From: Euryarchaeota archaeon UBA552
GTDB taxonomy: Archaea; Thermoplasmatota; Poseidoniia; Poseidoniales; Thalassarchaeaceae
NCBI GenBank assembly: GCA_002499585.1
Contig: DAMH01000004.1
Coordinates: 1-20,636 of the forward strand
DNA length: 20,636 nucleotides
Reading direction: 5' to 3'
The notes below the pieces were generated by a model that was given only the letters and a program-made list of their open reading frames with translations, had not been told where the DNA came from and did no database searches. Shown one piece after another: positions 1-7,513 of this stretch (position 1 is its first letter; every line of letters begins with the position of its first letter). Made by a program: the position numbers and the translations under genes.

Positions 1-209
1 AACTCTTCATTCCTTTGAACCGTATCTGTTATGCCGGCGATGAAAAGGCCCAGAATTGACCATCCAACTGCCATACCGGCAATCAGGGGCATTGTCGATC
101 TGAAGCCATACCTTGATCCGTGTGCTGCGCAGAGGACGTTGTTCGGACCCGGTGTAAAGCACATTGGAATTATGAACACCAGTGATGCGGCTAACAATCC
201 TAAGTCCAT
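1..209 (-). CDS. LysE/RhtB-family amino-acid exporter, N-terminal part only
   Basis: This gene is cut by the left window edge; 69 codons are visible. It reads MDLGLLAASLVFIIPMCFTP, then GPNNVLCAAHGSRYGFRSTM and a hydrophobic stretch. The motif F-TPGPNN followed by a small-residue/aromatic-rich segment (SRYGFRSTMPLIAGMAVGW) is the N-terminal signature of the LysE/RhtB translocators, inner-membrane exporters of amino acids and derivatives. The ATG at 209 is preceded by GAGGAG at a 5-nt spacing. It lies 9 nt after the TGA of the upstream PLP enzyme, so the two are probably cotranscribed; export of a sulfur amino acid or related product would fit but is only inference. Family call is fairly sure; substrate is unknown. 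Confidence 0.72.
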   Translation of the reverse strand, partial: MDLGLLAASLVFIIPMCFTPGPNNVLCAAHGSRYGFRSTMPLIAGMAVGWSILGLFIAGITDTVQRNEE

Positions 210-218
210 CAGGACTCC

Positions 219-1421
219 TCATGTCATTTCTACCATCATTTGTTCAGCTGATTTCAATCCGGCCTCAATATCACTCCAAAGATCTTCGATATCTTCAATC
301 CCGATGCTCATCCTAACAAATCCGGGCATCACTCCTGCCTCATTCCTCACCTCTTCTGGAACGAACATATGACTTGAGTTGAAGGGACATTCGACGAGTG
401 ACTCGACGCCTCCGAGGCTGGTCGCCTCGAAGATTATTTTCAGAGACCTCATGAATTTCAAAGCCGATTGATCGCCTCCCTTGATTATGAAAGAGAGCAT
501 CCCGCTGCCTCTGGGCATCACCTTCTTAGCGATCTTGTGATCGGGGTGATCGGTCAAAGATGGATGTATGACTTTGTCTACCATATCATGAGTGCTGAGC
601 CTCTTTGCAATTTCTGCAGAGTTTCGGGCGTGTATTGGCATACGGGCATGAAGTGTCCTCATCCCCCGTTCCAACAAATAACACATCTCAGGATCCGCTG
701 CACCTCCAAAGTAGATCTTGTTGTGGAAGACTTGCTCGATGAGTTCCTTCCTGCCTGCAGCAAAACCGGCGGTGAGGTCTGCATGTCCGCCGAGGTACTT
801 AGTACCGGAATGAAGGACGATATCGAAGCCCATGGATATCGGCTTACAGGACCACGGCGACGTAAAGGTATTATCCACTATGGATACGAGATTGTTATCC
901 TTGGCGACCTTCGCCATGGATTCAAGGTCACACACCTTCAAGGTTGGATTCGTCATTGTTTCCACGTAGAGTACTTTTGTATTCTTTTGAATCGCTTTTC
1001 TATACGACTCTGGATCTCGAACATCGGCCATGGTAACCTCGATGCCGAATCGTGGAAGGACTTCTGTTAGTAGTCCATAAGTGCCGCCATAACAGTCATT
1101 TGTGGCGATTATGTGATCTCCTTTTGAGAGGAATGTCATCAGTGTGGTAGAGATTGCAGCCATCCCACTGGAGAAAACCTCTGCATCTTCAGCGCCCTCC
1201 ATGGCTGCCAGTTTTGCTGATACTACTTCGGAGTTGATGCTGGAGATTCTACTGTAAACTACAGTGTGGTGCAATCCTTCTGCCCAACCTTGATATTTTT
1301 CGTCAGTGAGTTTGTACGTTGATGTTCTGAATATCGGCGTAGTCGCAGATCCGTTTACTTCAATCATGCCTGAGTGCACTGCTTTTGTAGCAAACTCCCT
1401 GTACTCGTCTCCGTCAGCCAT
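219..1421 (-). CDS. Cys/Met metabolism PLP-dependent enzyme (cystathionine gamma-synthase/lyase family)
   Basis: A fold-type I PLP enzyme of transsulfuration or methionine metabolism (cystathionine gamma-synthase, gamma-lyase, O-acylhomoserine sulfhydrylase or methionine gamma-lyase); substrate cannot be fixed from sequence. Visible motifs, numbered from an in-frame TTG at 1433: Y60-S-R62, the SSGMAAIS phosphate-binding loop at 88-95, D187 in VDNTF, the Schiff-base lysine K212 in SGTKYLGGHAD, and SLGGVESLVECP near 339-350. At about 400 residues it is full length for the family. The ATG at 1421 is taken as start; the TTG at 1433 adds four residues and has AGGGG just upstream. The usual YSRxxNPT motif is altered to YSRISSINS, noted as odd. 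A TATA-like ATAAAA lies at 1463-1458, shared with the divergent gene. Confidence 0.9.
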   Translation of the reverse strand: MADGDEYREFATKAVHSGMIEVNGSATTPIFRTSTYKLTDEKYQGWAEGLHHTVVYSRISSINSEVVSAKLAAMEGAEDAEVFSSGMAAISTTLMTFLSKGDHIIATNDCYGGTYGLLTEVLPRFGIEVTMADVRDPESYRKAIQKNTKVLYVETMTNPTLKVCDLESMAKVAKDNNLVSIVDNTFTSPWSCKPISMGFDIVLHSGTKYLGGHADLTAGFAAGRKELIEQVFHNKIYFGGAADPEMCYLLERGMRTLHARMPIHARNSAEIAKRLSTHDMVDKVIHPSLTDHPDHKIAKKVMPRGSGMLSFIIKGGDQSALKFMRSLKIIFEATSLGGVESLVECPFNSSHMFVPEEVRNEAGVMPGFVRMSIGIEDIEDLWSDIEAGLKSAEQMMVEMT

Positions 1422-1457
1422 GTTAGACGACAAGCGCCCCTAGTCATGAACTATGTG

Positions 1458-1463
1458 TTTTAT
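1458..1463. promoter_or_regulatory. AT box shared by divergent promoters
   Basis: The only AT-rich stretch between the divergent PLP-enzyme and kinase-like genes is TTTTAT (ATAAAA on the minus strand). It starts 28 nt before the ATG at 1486 on the plus strand. On the minus strand it starts 30 nt before the TTG at 1433 and 42 nt before the ATG at 1421. An archaeal TATA box places initiation about 25 nt downstream, so the plus transcript would be leaderless or nearly so. Position-based inference only. Confidence 0.4.
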
Positions 1464-1485
1464 CTAGGGTGTTAGCCGAGTGCTC

Positions 1486-2178
1486 ATGGCCTACATATCG
1501 GAAGGTGCCCAACCCATAGCAGCATTAGGAATCGGGGCCTACGTGATGATTGTGCTGTTTGCCACAATCATTCCATACAACATGATGATAAAACGGGGAG
1601 TTGAACACATCCGAGCAGTATACTACAACAGAAAGATCGTCCATATGTTCGCGGGTGGCGTTGGATCGCTGTCAGTTCCGTTCCTGTTCACTGACATATG
1701 GTACCCTGCGCTATGTGGGGCCTTGATGATGATTTTCACATGGCTTGGTCATATTTCCGAAAAGCGTCTTTATTGGTTTCAGACTGAATTAAATCAAAAC
1801 GACGTTAAATTCGCCTTCATGTGGTGGACCTCCATAACTATCATATGGTGGCTGGTCGGTGATCCCTGGCTTGCTATAATTCCGTCCCTGTTTATGGCAT
1901 TCGGGGATGGTGTGACTGGAGTCGTCAGGAATGCAGTGATTCGAAAGAGGTCCAAAAGTGCGATAGGCAACGTTTTCATGTTTTTGGTAAGTGCTCCGAT
2001 GGGATGGTATGTGGGAATGGCTGGCGATCCATCCATACCTCTTTGGGGCCTGATAGCTGCATCGATTGCTACGTTCGTTGAAAGGTATGAATTCGGTCCA
2101 ATCGACGACAACATACTCATCACTTTAGCCTCGACCAGTGTTATATTAATCGGGGTTCACTTCGGCCCGATCGTTTGA
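1486..2178 (+). CDS. Dolichol/phytol kinase-like (SEC59/VTE5) integral membrane protein
   Basis: A polytopic membrane protein of about 230 residues resembling the CTP-dependent polyprenol/phytol/diacylglycerol kinase superfamily. Hallmarks are RKIVHMFAGG after the first helices, AFGDGVTGVVRN in the middle, and a KSAIGNVFMF segment; a C-terminal ERYEFGPIDDNILI resembles the E...DDN motif near the end of SEC59/VTE5 proteins. These enzymes phosphorylate isoprenoid alcohols at the membrane, which in an archaeon could mean dolichol or geranylgeraniol salvage. The ATG at 1486 is preferred over a GTG at 1480 because it sits 28 nt after a TATA-like box. Its 3' end overlaps the convergent YczE-like gene by 33 bp. 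Family moderately sure; substrate is inference. Confidence 0.75.
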   Translation: MAYISEGAQPIAALGIGAYVMIVLFATIIPYNMMIKRGVEHIRAVYYNRKIVHMFAGGVGSLSVPFLFTDIWYPALCGALMMIFTWLGHISEKRLYWFQTELNQNDVKFAFMWWTSITIIWWLVGDPWLAIIPSLFMAFGDGVTGVVRNAVIRKRSKSAIGNVFMFLVSAPMGWYVGMAGDPSIPLWGLIAASIATFVERYEFGPIDDNILITLASTSVILIGVHFGPIV

Positions 2179-2826
2179 CGCTACACTGGCGGTAACCTTG
2201 AGGCATACGGCCACAGCAGGGCCGATAAGAACTGCGAATACCACAGTACCGGCCCATAGGTCCCCACCGAGAGCCCATCCAGTCAATAGCACGCTGATTT
2301 CTATCACGCCTCTGACAAGACCGATGGGCTTCCCACTCGCTTTATGCAGACCTGTCATCCACCCATCTCGAGGGCCAGGGCCAAGATTACATGTGAGATA
2401 CAACGCACTGCCGACTGCGATCAAGATAGTCCCGACAATGACCCTAACAACTGATTCATGTATGGTTAGGGCGGTGCCTAGGTATGGTCCTGATAGTTCA
2501 ATCGTGCCTGCAATGATAACGATGTTCAATACTGTCCCAATGCCAGGTAATTCTCTCAAGGGGATCCAGAGAAGCAGGACACCAAGACTGACGAGGAAAG
2601 TGGCGGCGCCAATGCTCAGGTTCAGAAAAATGGAGACTCCGTCTGCCAAAACGGTCCAAGGGGCCACCCCCCAATCGGCACTGATGATGACTGCGTCACC
2701 TAGTCCAAACAGGAATAAACCGGTTACGAGCATTGCAAGTGTTGCAGCCCGTGGTTTTAGCGAGAATGCATCGTCAGAACTCCACCAAGTGACCGGAACG
2801 TCATTTCCGGTTGGTTGGCGGTCCAT
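2146..2826 (-). CDS. YczE/YyaS/YitT-type integral membrane protein
   Basis: About 226 residues with four or five hydrophobic segments. Two conserved blocks place it in the YczE-like family: GVAPWTVLADGVS after the first helix, and GPGPRDGWMTGLHKASGKP followed by IGLVRGVIEISVL in the C-terminal half. The function of this family is not settled. The ATG at 2826 is chosen because GGGGGTGA ends 8 nt before it; an in-frame GTG at 2838 would add four residues but has no clear ribosome site. It starts 18 nt after the stop of cutA, so the two form an operon. The C-terminal codons overlap the convergent kinase-like gene by 33 bp. Confidence 0.8.
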   Translation of the reverse strand: MDRQPTGNDVPVTWWSSDDAFSLKPRAATLAMLVTGLFLFGLGDAVIISADWGVAPWTVLADGVSIFLNLSIGAATFLVSLGVLLLWIPLRELPGIGTVLNIVIIAGTIELSGPYLGTALTIHESVVRVIVGTILIAVGSALYLTCNLGPGPRDGWMTGLHKASGKPIGLVRGVIEISVLLTGWALGGDLWAGTVVFAVLIGPAVAVCLKVTASVASNDRAEVNPD

Positions 2827-2844
2827 ATCACCATTCACCCCCGT

Positions 2845-3168
2845 TCACTCGGTCTGATTGTGTATCCAAGACTGGTAGTTGGGCTCGGCATGAGCCCTCC
2901 ACGAAATTATCTCGGGTACATCATAAGGGTGGTTTTTAGTCAGCCAAGAAACGAGCGCATCACGCGATTCAAGTGAGGTTTTTATCTGGATAACCCACTC
3001 ATGGTCGTTTTTTACTTCCTCATCCCACATGTAGACTGATCTGCACCTGGTGACCTTGAGACATGCAACCATAGCGGTGCTCAAGGCCTCGTAGCACCAC
3101 GCACCAACCTCTGCATCATTCATGTGACCAGGCATCGTCGTTTGAGTAACTGAAATCGTACCATCCAT
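2845..3168 (-). CDS. cutA: CutA1-like divalent-ion tolerance protein
   Basis: A 107-residue protein matching the small trimeric CutA1 family in length and order of motifs: ACLKVTRCRSVYMWDEEV in the first half, then EWVIQIKTS, and the family signature NHPYDVPEIISW followed by NYQSWI at the end. CutA proteins were named for copper tolerance, but their physiological role is unclear in most organisms. The ATG at 3168 is preceded by GAGAGG about 5 nt away, and by a palindromic AT box at 3197-3187. The gene heads a two-gene minus-strand unit with the YczE-like membrane protein. Loop lengths and the N-terminus are divergent from typical CutA; the C-terminal motif makes the call safe. Confidence 0.85.
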   Translation of the reverse strand: MDGTISVTQTTMPGHMNDAEVGAWCYEALSTAMVACLKVTRCRSVYMWDEEVKNDHEWVIQIKTSLESRDALVSWLTKNHPYDVPEIISWRAHAEPNYQSWIHNQTE

Positions 3169-3186
3169 GAACCTCTCACTCTCCCA

Positions 3187-3197
3187 TTATTGAATAA
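3187..3197. promoter_or_regulatory. Palindromic AT box between divergent cutA and reductase genes
   Basis: The 11-mer TTATTGAATAA is a perfect inverted repeat around a central G. It starts 29 nt before the cutA ATG on the minus strand, so cutA would be nearly leaderless. On the plus strand it lies 66 nt before the ATG at 3253, leaving a leader of roughly 35-40 nt that contains the GGGGGG ribosome site. It could serve as a TATA box in both directions or as an operator; the sequence does not distinguish these. Confidence 0.42.
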
Positions 3198-3252
3198 CGT
3201 CGTGGTGAATGTTGAAGACAGGGGCCGAACATGGACCGTTTGGGGGGAAGCC

Positions 3253-4620
3253 ATGGAAGAGTGGATGAAGCCGATTGATTCTGGTCCAAAACCAGGGCCT
3301 GACGCTGAATTTGATGTGATTGTAGTAGGAGGCGGACCGGGTGGATCAGCGGCAGCCAGTTACCATGCCATGGCAGGATCCAAGGTTTTGTTATTGGAAA
3401 AGGAGATATGGCCAAGGGACAAGATATGCGGTGATGCCGTAGGTGGAAAGTCCCTTTCACATGTTGCTGAACTGGGCGTGAAGCCAATGATTGAATCGAC
3501 ACCTCATTTCAGGGTCGACTCGATTGTGTTCTCCTCCTCGGACGGCTCAGAAGTTAGAGTCATGCTACCGGAGGAAAGCTTCAACAGGCTGGAAGCAGGA
3601 TATGCACTGCCCCGTTTACAATTCGACTACATGATGTTCAAACAGGCGACGGAGCATGTCACCTCGAACGGTGGATCAGTGATACAAGGTTTCTCCGTGA
3701 CTGAAGTCCATGTGGAGGAATGCCATGATGGGCCACAAATCACCGGTGTCAAAGGGTACTCCGGACGACGTAGGGACTCGGACGTGAGAAGTTTCTCCGC
3801 ACCCCTGACTATCGGGGCTGCGGGTTATAATTGCCCAGTTGCAAAAACTATCACGGAGTCCGTATTCAAAGAGACGTTCCGGGATCCCGATCACTTCTGC
3901 GGCGGTTACAGGGAATACTGGTCAGGAGTTAAGGGGTGTGAGGGTAGCTCAGGACCTATTGAAATTCATTTCATTGATGAAGTAAATCCTGGGTACTTCT
4001 GGATATTCCCAGTGAGTGAAGACGTCGTAAACGTCGGTGTGGGCATGGTAGTTTCTGAACAACGCAAACACGAGGGTGTGAGGTCCTCCTTGAAGAAGAT
4101 GCAGAAGTGGATAACAAATGAGTCAAGTCGTTTCAGTCATCGTTTCAAAGATGCGAAAATGGTCGAGGGCACAGGCAAAGGTTGGCAGCTTCCATTTGGT
4201 TCACCTAGGTCAAGCCCCCCCTCATTCCAACCTAGAAGGGGCGCCATGGCAGGGGCAATGTGTGTGGGAGACTCAGCCAGTTTAGTAGACCCATTTACGG
4301 GTGAAGGAATCGGGAATGCTTTGGTATCAGCCAAGCTAACGGCCAAATTTTTCGACCCGAAGGAGCATTCCGGAGGATTTCCGTCACATCTAGCTGAGGA
4401 CTACATGGTTGAATTATGGGATGAATTGGGGAATGAGTTAAGCAACTCATTCAAACTTCAAGGCTTGGTGAAGAGGAAACGTCTGATGAGTTGGTTCGTG
4501 CGCCGCGCTTCAAAGAAACCAAGGATTGGTGAGATACTTACAGAAATGATCGCTAGCAAAGAGGCACAGGGACAATTGTACAGCAAGTGGTTTTTGTTCA
4601 AAACAATTGTACTTCCGTGA
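3253..4620 (+). CDS. Geranylgeranyl-reductase-family FAD-dependent oxidoreductase
   Basis: A flavoprotein that in archaea typically hydrogenates the geranylgeranyl chains of membrane lipids or quinones. Seen, from the ATG at 3253 (455 residues): FAD-binding DVIVVGGGPGGSAAAS at 21-36 with an acidic end (LLLEK), then the family motif WPRDKICGDAVGG near 53-65, PGYFWIFPVSEDVVNVGVGM near 246-265, and the second FAD motif VGDSASLVDPFTGEGIGNAL near 338-357. A TTG at 3190 would add 21 residues without homology; the ATG has GGGGGG five bases upstream and is preferred. The following HAD phosphatase starts 12 nt after its stop, so the two form an operon. Digeranylgeranylglycerophospholipid reductase is the likeliest role, but menaquinone or other isoprenoid substrates remain possible. 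Confidence 0.88.
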   Translation: MEEWMKPIDSGPKPGPDAEFDVIVVGGGPGGSAAASYHAMAGSKVLLLEKEIWPRDKICGDAVGGKSLSHVAELGVKPMIESTPHFRVDSIVFSSSDGSEVRVMLPEESFNRLEAGYALPRLQFDYMMFKQATEHVTSNGGSVIQGFSVTEVHVEECHDGPQITGVKGYSGRRRDSDVRSFSAPLTIGAAGYNCPVAKTITESVFKETFRDPDHFCGGYREYWSGVKGCEGSSGPIEIHFIDEVNPGYFWIFPVSEDVVNVGVGMVVSEQRKHEGVRSSLKKMQKWITNESSRFSHRFKDAKMVEGTGKGWQLPFGSPRSSPPSFQPRRGAMAGAMCVGDSASLVDPFTGEGIGNALVSAKLTAKFFDPKEHSGGFPSHLAEDYMVELWDELGNELSNSFKLQGLVKRKRLMSWFVRRASKKPRIGEILTEMIASKEAQGQLYSKWFLFKTIVLP

Positions 4621-4632
4621 AGAGGTGTTTCC

Positions 4633-5415
4633 ATGGATCTTAATTCTGATTTAGATGATATCGAAGCTGTTTTTCTGGACCTGGATGGAACGATATACCT
4701 AGGTGGTTCCCTAATAGATGGCGCTCAGGAGTTCCTCAACAGATTGAAGCTTCGTCGAATAAAGAGGTACTTTCTGTCCAACAATTCGAGTCGTTCTGTC
4801 GAAGAGTACGTCGAGAAGCTAAGAGGACTCGGCGTGGATGCAATACCTGAAGAGGTGCTTCTTTCCACACATGATTTGATTCGTTGGTTGGCCTCAAAGG
4901 AGATCCAGAACGTATATCTTGTCGGCACTAAAGGAATGGCATCTATGTTAGAAGCTGCTGGAATATCATGCAATGGAGATTATCCTGAAGCTGTTGTCCT
5001 GGGTTATGATACGGAGATAACCTACGATAAGCTCACTACGGCATCGGAGCTTCTTCATTCGGGAATTCCCCTGATTGCGAGTCATCCAGACATCGTTTGT
5101 CCTTCCCCCAAGGGTGGTCTCCCGGATGTTGGGGCGTACCTCGCCCTTTTCGAGTCGACAACCGGGGTGAAACCCCTGCATGTTTGTGGAAAACCGAATG
5201 CTACTATGATTACTGGCGTACTGGAAGACTGTGGGTTGAGGGCCTCTAAGTGCGCGATGATCGGAGATAGGATATACACCGATATGGCAATGGCCGAGGC
5301 TTCAGGGGTACATGGAATTCTAGTTTTATCAGGGGAGGCGACGTCTGAGGACGTTGATTCGTCCAAGATTAAACCTGGTCTAGTAGTCTCTTCAGTTGCT
5401 GCTCTATGCATCTGA
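4633..5415 (+). CDS. NagD-type HAD-superfamily (subclass IIA) phosphatase
   Basis: A 260-residue HAD hydrolase. Catalytic D16 and D18 lie in FLDLDGTIY; motif II is LSNNSS (about 48-53). Family-specific GYD (124-126), HPD (151-153) and PDVGA occur in the cap region, GKP is at 186-188, and motif IV is GDRIYTD (211-217), all in the order of NagD/4-nitrophenylphosphatase proteins. Members dephosphorylate small phosphates such as p-nitrophenyl phosphate, UMP, phosphoglycolate or glycerol phosphate; the actual substrate is unknown. The start ATG has GAGGTG six bases upstream, placed directly behind the reductase stop, which implies cotranscription and coupling. A lipid- or isoprenoid-phosphate substrate is suggested only by this neighbour. 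Confidence 0.88.
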   Translation: MDLNSDLDDIEAVFLDLDGTIYLGGSLIDGAQEFLNRLKLRRIKRYFLSNNSSRSVEEYVEKLRGLGVDAIPEEVLLSTHDLIRWLASKEIQNVYLVGTKGMASMLEAAGISCNGDYPEAVVLGYDTEITYDKLTTASELLHSGIPLIASHPDIVCPSPKGGLPDVGAYLALFESTTGVKPLHVCGKPNATMITGVLEDCGLRASKCAMIGDRIYTDMAMAEASGVHGILVLSGEATSEDVDSSKIKPGLVVSSVAALCI

Positions 5416-5439
5416 CTCTTGACCTCGTTCTTGAGGGGC

Positions 5440-5447
5440 TTTATTCA
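5440..5447 (+). promoter_or_regulatory. TATA-like box TTTATTCA before the methyltransferase-TPR gene
   Basis: TTTATTCA lies in a 58-nt gap and begins 34 nt before the ATG at 5474, predicting initiation around 5465-5470 and a very short leader. The same octamer precedes the lipoprotein gene at the right end of the window (20430-20437). Its reverse complement shares TTATTCAA with the cutA promoter box. Confidence 0.42.
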
Positions 5448-5473
5448 AGTGCCTTGGTGTTCTACTGCCACAC

Positions 5474-6892
5474 ATGGAGGGCGGTTGGGATCCATCTGAA
5501 GAGTATCGGCTCAGTGATTTGCCGAGTGTGAGTCGTTGGCCGAGACTCTCGAGCCACGGTCGCATGGTCCAGATGTTTTCAGATATGGGTGTCTTGGAAT
5601 CACCCTCACTCTTTGATGCCCTGATGCGGTCTTCGCGGGGGTATCACTCACTGCCCCTGCCATCGGAACTAGAAGATGTTAACATTGAGACCAGTGCTCT
5701 TCGGATGCCTTGGTGGAGTGATGTATCCGCGCACCAGTCTCTGTTACCGGGACTGTACGAAACAATCCAGATAATTCAAGCGCTGGAGATCCGACAGGGG
5801 GACGATGTCCTGATAATAGGGCCCAGAGGTAATTGGTGGACTGAGTTAGCCATGCAACTCGGCGCTCGGAGAATACGGGTCGTCGAGACGGTTGAAGAAC
5901 GCCTTGAGGAGCTTCGGTCAAGATGGTTTGCTCTGCGTCTGAATCAGGCGGCAGAGGCATTGGATTGTGAGATTGAATGGAAAGTGGTTGGTTCTCACCG
6001 AGAGGATAGGCCTCCAGCAGGATGGGACAGGATTCTGATCACAGGCGGTGTGACTGAGGCCCCAATGGCGATATTGGAAACAATGGCCAAAGGGGGATCG
6101 GCAATCCTTCCCATTGTGGAAGACACAGGAACAGTCCTTCAATCGCTCTGCTGGAATGATGGTGGATTTATGGCACAAAAAATGGCTATTTGGAATGTTG
6201 ATGTTTTTCCTGAAGAGGTGGTTGAGTGTCTATGTGCTGATGTGGACCTGCCCTGCCCAATCTATGATTCTCATAGTCATGTAAGCTCATTTGAACATGC
6301 TTGGAGAACCGCCAATAAGGATCCTATCAGAGATAGGCTCGGACCTCTACTCCTACTGCAGTTGATTCAGTCCACTTGGGATTCACTTGGAACCGGCTTT
6401 GAGTCTACTGATATGGAATCCGACACCAGGTTGTCGATAGCTGAGGATCTCTTCCGCATGGGACATGTCTTGCAAAGATTAGGAGTAAAGAGGCTCGCGG
6501 CAGAACACCATGGATCTTCATTCCAGATGGCTCCTTCATCTGAGGCCGCCAGTTTCCTCGGTATGACTTTCAAAGACGATGACATGGACTCACTAGCATG
6601 GCAACGTCGAGCTATTGAGACGGATCCTCGGTTCGGTGGCTCTTGGAATGAGGTGGGGGAAGCTATGTTGAATCGAGGGGATCCGCGCTTGTCCATCCAA
6701 TGGTTTCGAGGGGCAATAAATTCAGAAAAATATGGGGAACGGGGAGTCGCTTGGACAAACCTAGCAAGAGCTCATCTAGAGTTGAGCCAGATGAACTCCG
6801 CGCTTTTCGCCGCTCAAGAGGCGGCAACGCTGATCCCAGATGATCCGGATCTCCAGGAGCTCCTCAATCGGTTGAGTGAGGACCTAACTTGA
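5474..6892 (+). CDS. Protein-isoaspartate-methyltransferase-like domain fused to TPR repeats
   Basis: A 472-residue two-part protein. Residues about 30-255 follow the PIMT (Pcmt) layout: MVQMFSDMGVLESPSLFDAL, then HQSLLPGLYETIQIIQALEI aligned with the substrate/SAM entry segment. After these come VLIIGPRGNWWTELAMQLGA (112-131) in place of the SAM loop, then GWDRILITGGVTEAPMAILE (183-202) and AILPI. Residues about 373-465 contain two or more TPR units (RRAIETDPRFGGSWNEVGEA, then VAWTNLARAHLELSQMNSAL). The family motif I (VLEIGxGxGY) has lost its acidic residue and two glycines, so SAM binding is doubtful; it may be a divergent or inactive methyltransferase. Start ATG 5474 follows a TATA-like box. 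The next gene begins 27 nt after its stop. Fold call is moderate, fusion is directly visible. Confidence 0.68.
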   Translation: MEGGWDPSEEYRLSDLPSVSRWPRLSSHGRMVQMFSDMGVLESPSLFDALMRSSRGYHSLPLPSELEDVNIETSALRMPWWSDVSAHQSLLPGLYETIQIIQALEIRQGDDVLIIGPRGNWWTELAMQLGARRIRVVETVEERLEELRSRWFALRLNQAAEALDCEIEWKVVGSHREDRPPAGWDRILITGGVTEAPMAILETMAKGGSAILPIVEDTGTVLQSLCWNDGGFMAQKMAIWNVDVFPEEVVECLCADVDLPCPIYDSHSHVSSFEHAWRTANKDPIRDRLGPLLLLQLIQSTWDSLGTGFESTDMESDTRLSIAEDLFRMGHVLQRLGVKRLAAEHHGSSFQMAPSSEAASFLGMTFKDDDMDSLAWQRRAIETDPRFGGSWNEVGEAMLNRGDPRLSIQWFRGAINSEKYGERGVAWTNLARAHLELSQMNSALFAAQEAATLIPDDPDLQELLNRLSEDLT

Positions 6893-6919
6893 TGAAGGGT
6901 CCATGGACCTCGGTCTAAT

Positions 6920-7495
6920 ATGAAGAACATCGGGCACAGGCTTGGAGCTTCGGGTACGCCCCTGGAGAATACCCTAGCCGGCTTGAACAATTCCCTTGGA
7001 CTCGTTGACAAGCGGTGGTTCAAGTACTGGGAGTTCGATGTCAGGGAATCCTCCGATGGTGTTCTGTTTGTATTTCATGATGATGAGATTCCAATCGAAG
7101 GCTCCCCTGTGAAAACATGGGAGGTCGATTTCGAAACAATTGTCACCGCTGGGAGGGCAATAGATATTGAGATTCCGTCCTTTGTGCAAGTAGTCGAGGC
7201 TCTACAAGACAGTACGGAAGCGGTCATGATCGACGTGAAATGGGTGCAGTCGGATACTTGCAGAGAGATCCTCTTTTCTGCTGCCTCCCAAAACAAGGAT
7301 TGGAAGCTAATGGCAACGCCGGAGAGGTTCCTAGTTTCATTCCCTGACGGGATACAGAGGACTTGGTCAGAGAGAGCCGATGCTCTCGGTGTGGAATTTG
7401 TTAGAGTGGGCAGACACAGAATAAATTTATTCAAAGCCCGTTCCACTCCCTTTCGTTGGTGGTGGGCTTCTCCAAAATGGTTATTCGGACTATGA
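6920..7495 (+). CDS. Short glycerophosphodiester phosphodiesterase-like protein
   Basis: A 191-residue protein with the opening half of a GDPD (GlpQ/UgpQ) barrel. It shows GHRLGASGTPLENTLAGL (H6, E16-N17-T18), EFDVRESSDGVLFVFHDDEI (E38, D40, H53), IPSFVQVVEAL, and MIDVKW (D105, K107). H6 and H53 correspond to the catalytic histidines, and E38/D40/D105 to metal ligands. Typical members run 230-250 residues, and here the last strands of the barrel appear missing or unrecognisable; the C-terminus is an odd RWWWASPKWLFGL. It could hydrolyse a phosphodiester of lipid origin or be a reduced relative. No clear ribosome site precedes the ATG; it lies 27 nt after the previous stop and is probably cotranscribed. 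Confidence 0.65.
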   Translation: MKNIGHRLGASGTPLENTLAGLNNSLGLVDKRWFKYWEFDVRESSDGVLFVFHDDEIPIEGSPVKTWEVDFETIVTAGRAIDIEIPSFVQVVEALQDSTEAVMIDVKWVQSDTCREILFSAASQNKDWKLMATPERFLVSFPDGIQRTWSERADALGVEFVRVGRHRINLFKARSTPFRWWWASPKWLFGL

Positions 7496-7513
7496 ATCTA
7501 CTAAGGAGTAGAA

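Noticed and set aside
7..222. 71-residue minus-strand frame at the left edge
   Set aside because: It is out of frame with the LysE-type protein starting at 209, which has recognisable family motifs and a ribosome site.
468..1070. 200-residue plus-strand frame inside the PLP enzyme gene
   Set aside because: Antisense to a full-length enzyme with all catalytic motifs; no domain resemblance.
2198..2857. 219-residue plus-strand frame opposite the YczE-like gene
   Set aside because: Pro/Thr/Arg-rich antisense shadow; the minus-strand membrane protein has clear family motifs.
5423..5436. CCTC-6 nt-GAGG hairpin after the HAD gene as a terminator
   Set aside because: Only four base pairs and no T run directly after it; the following TTTATTCA is better explained as a promoter box.
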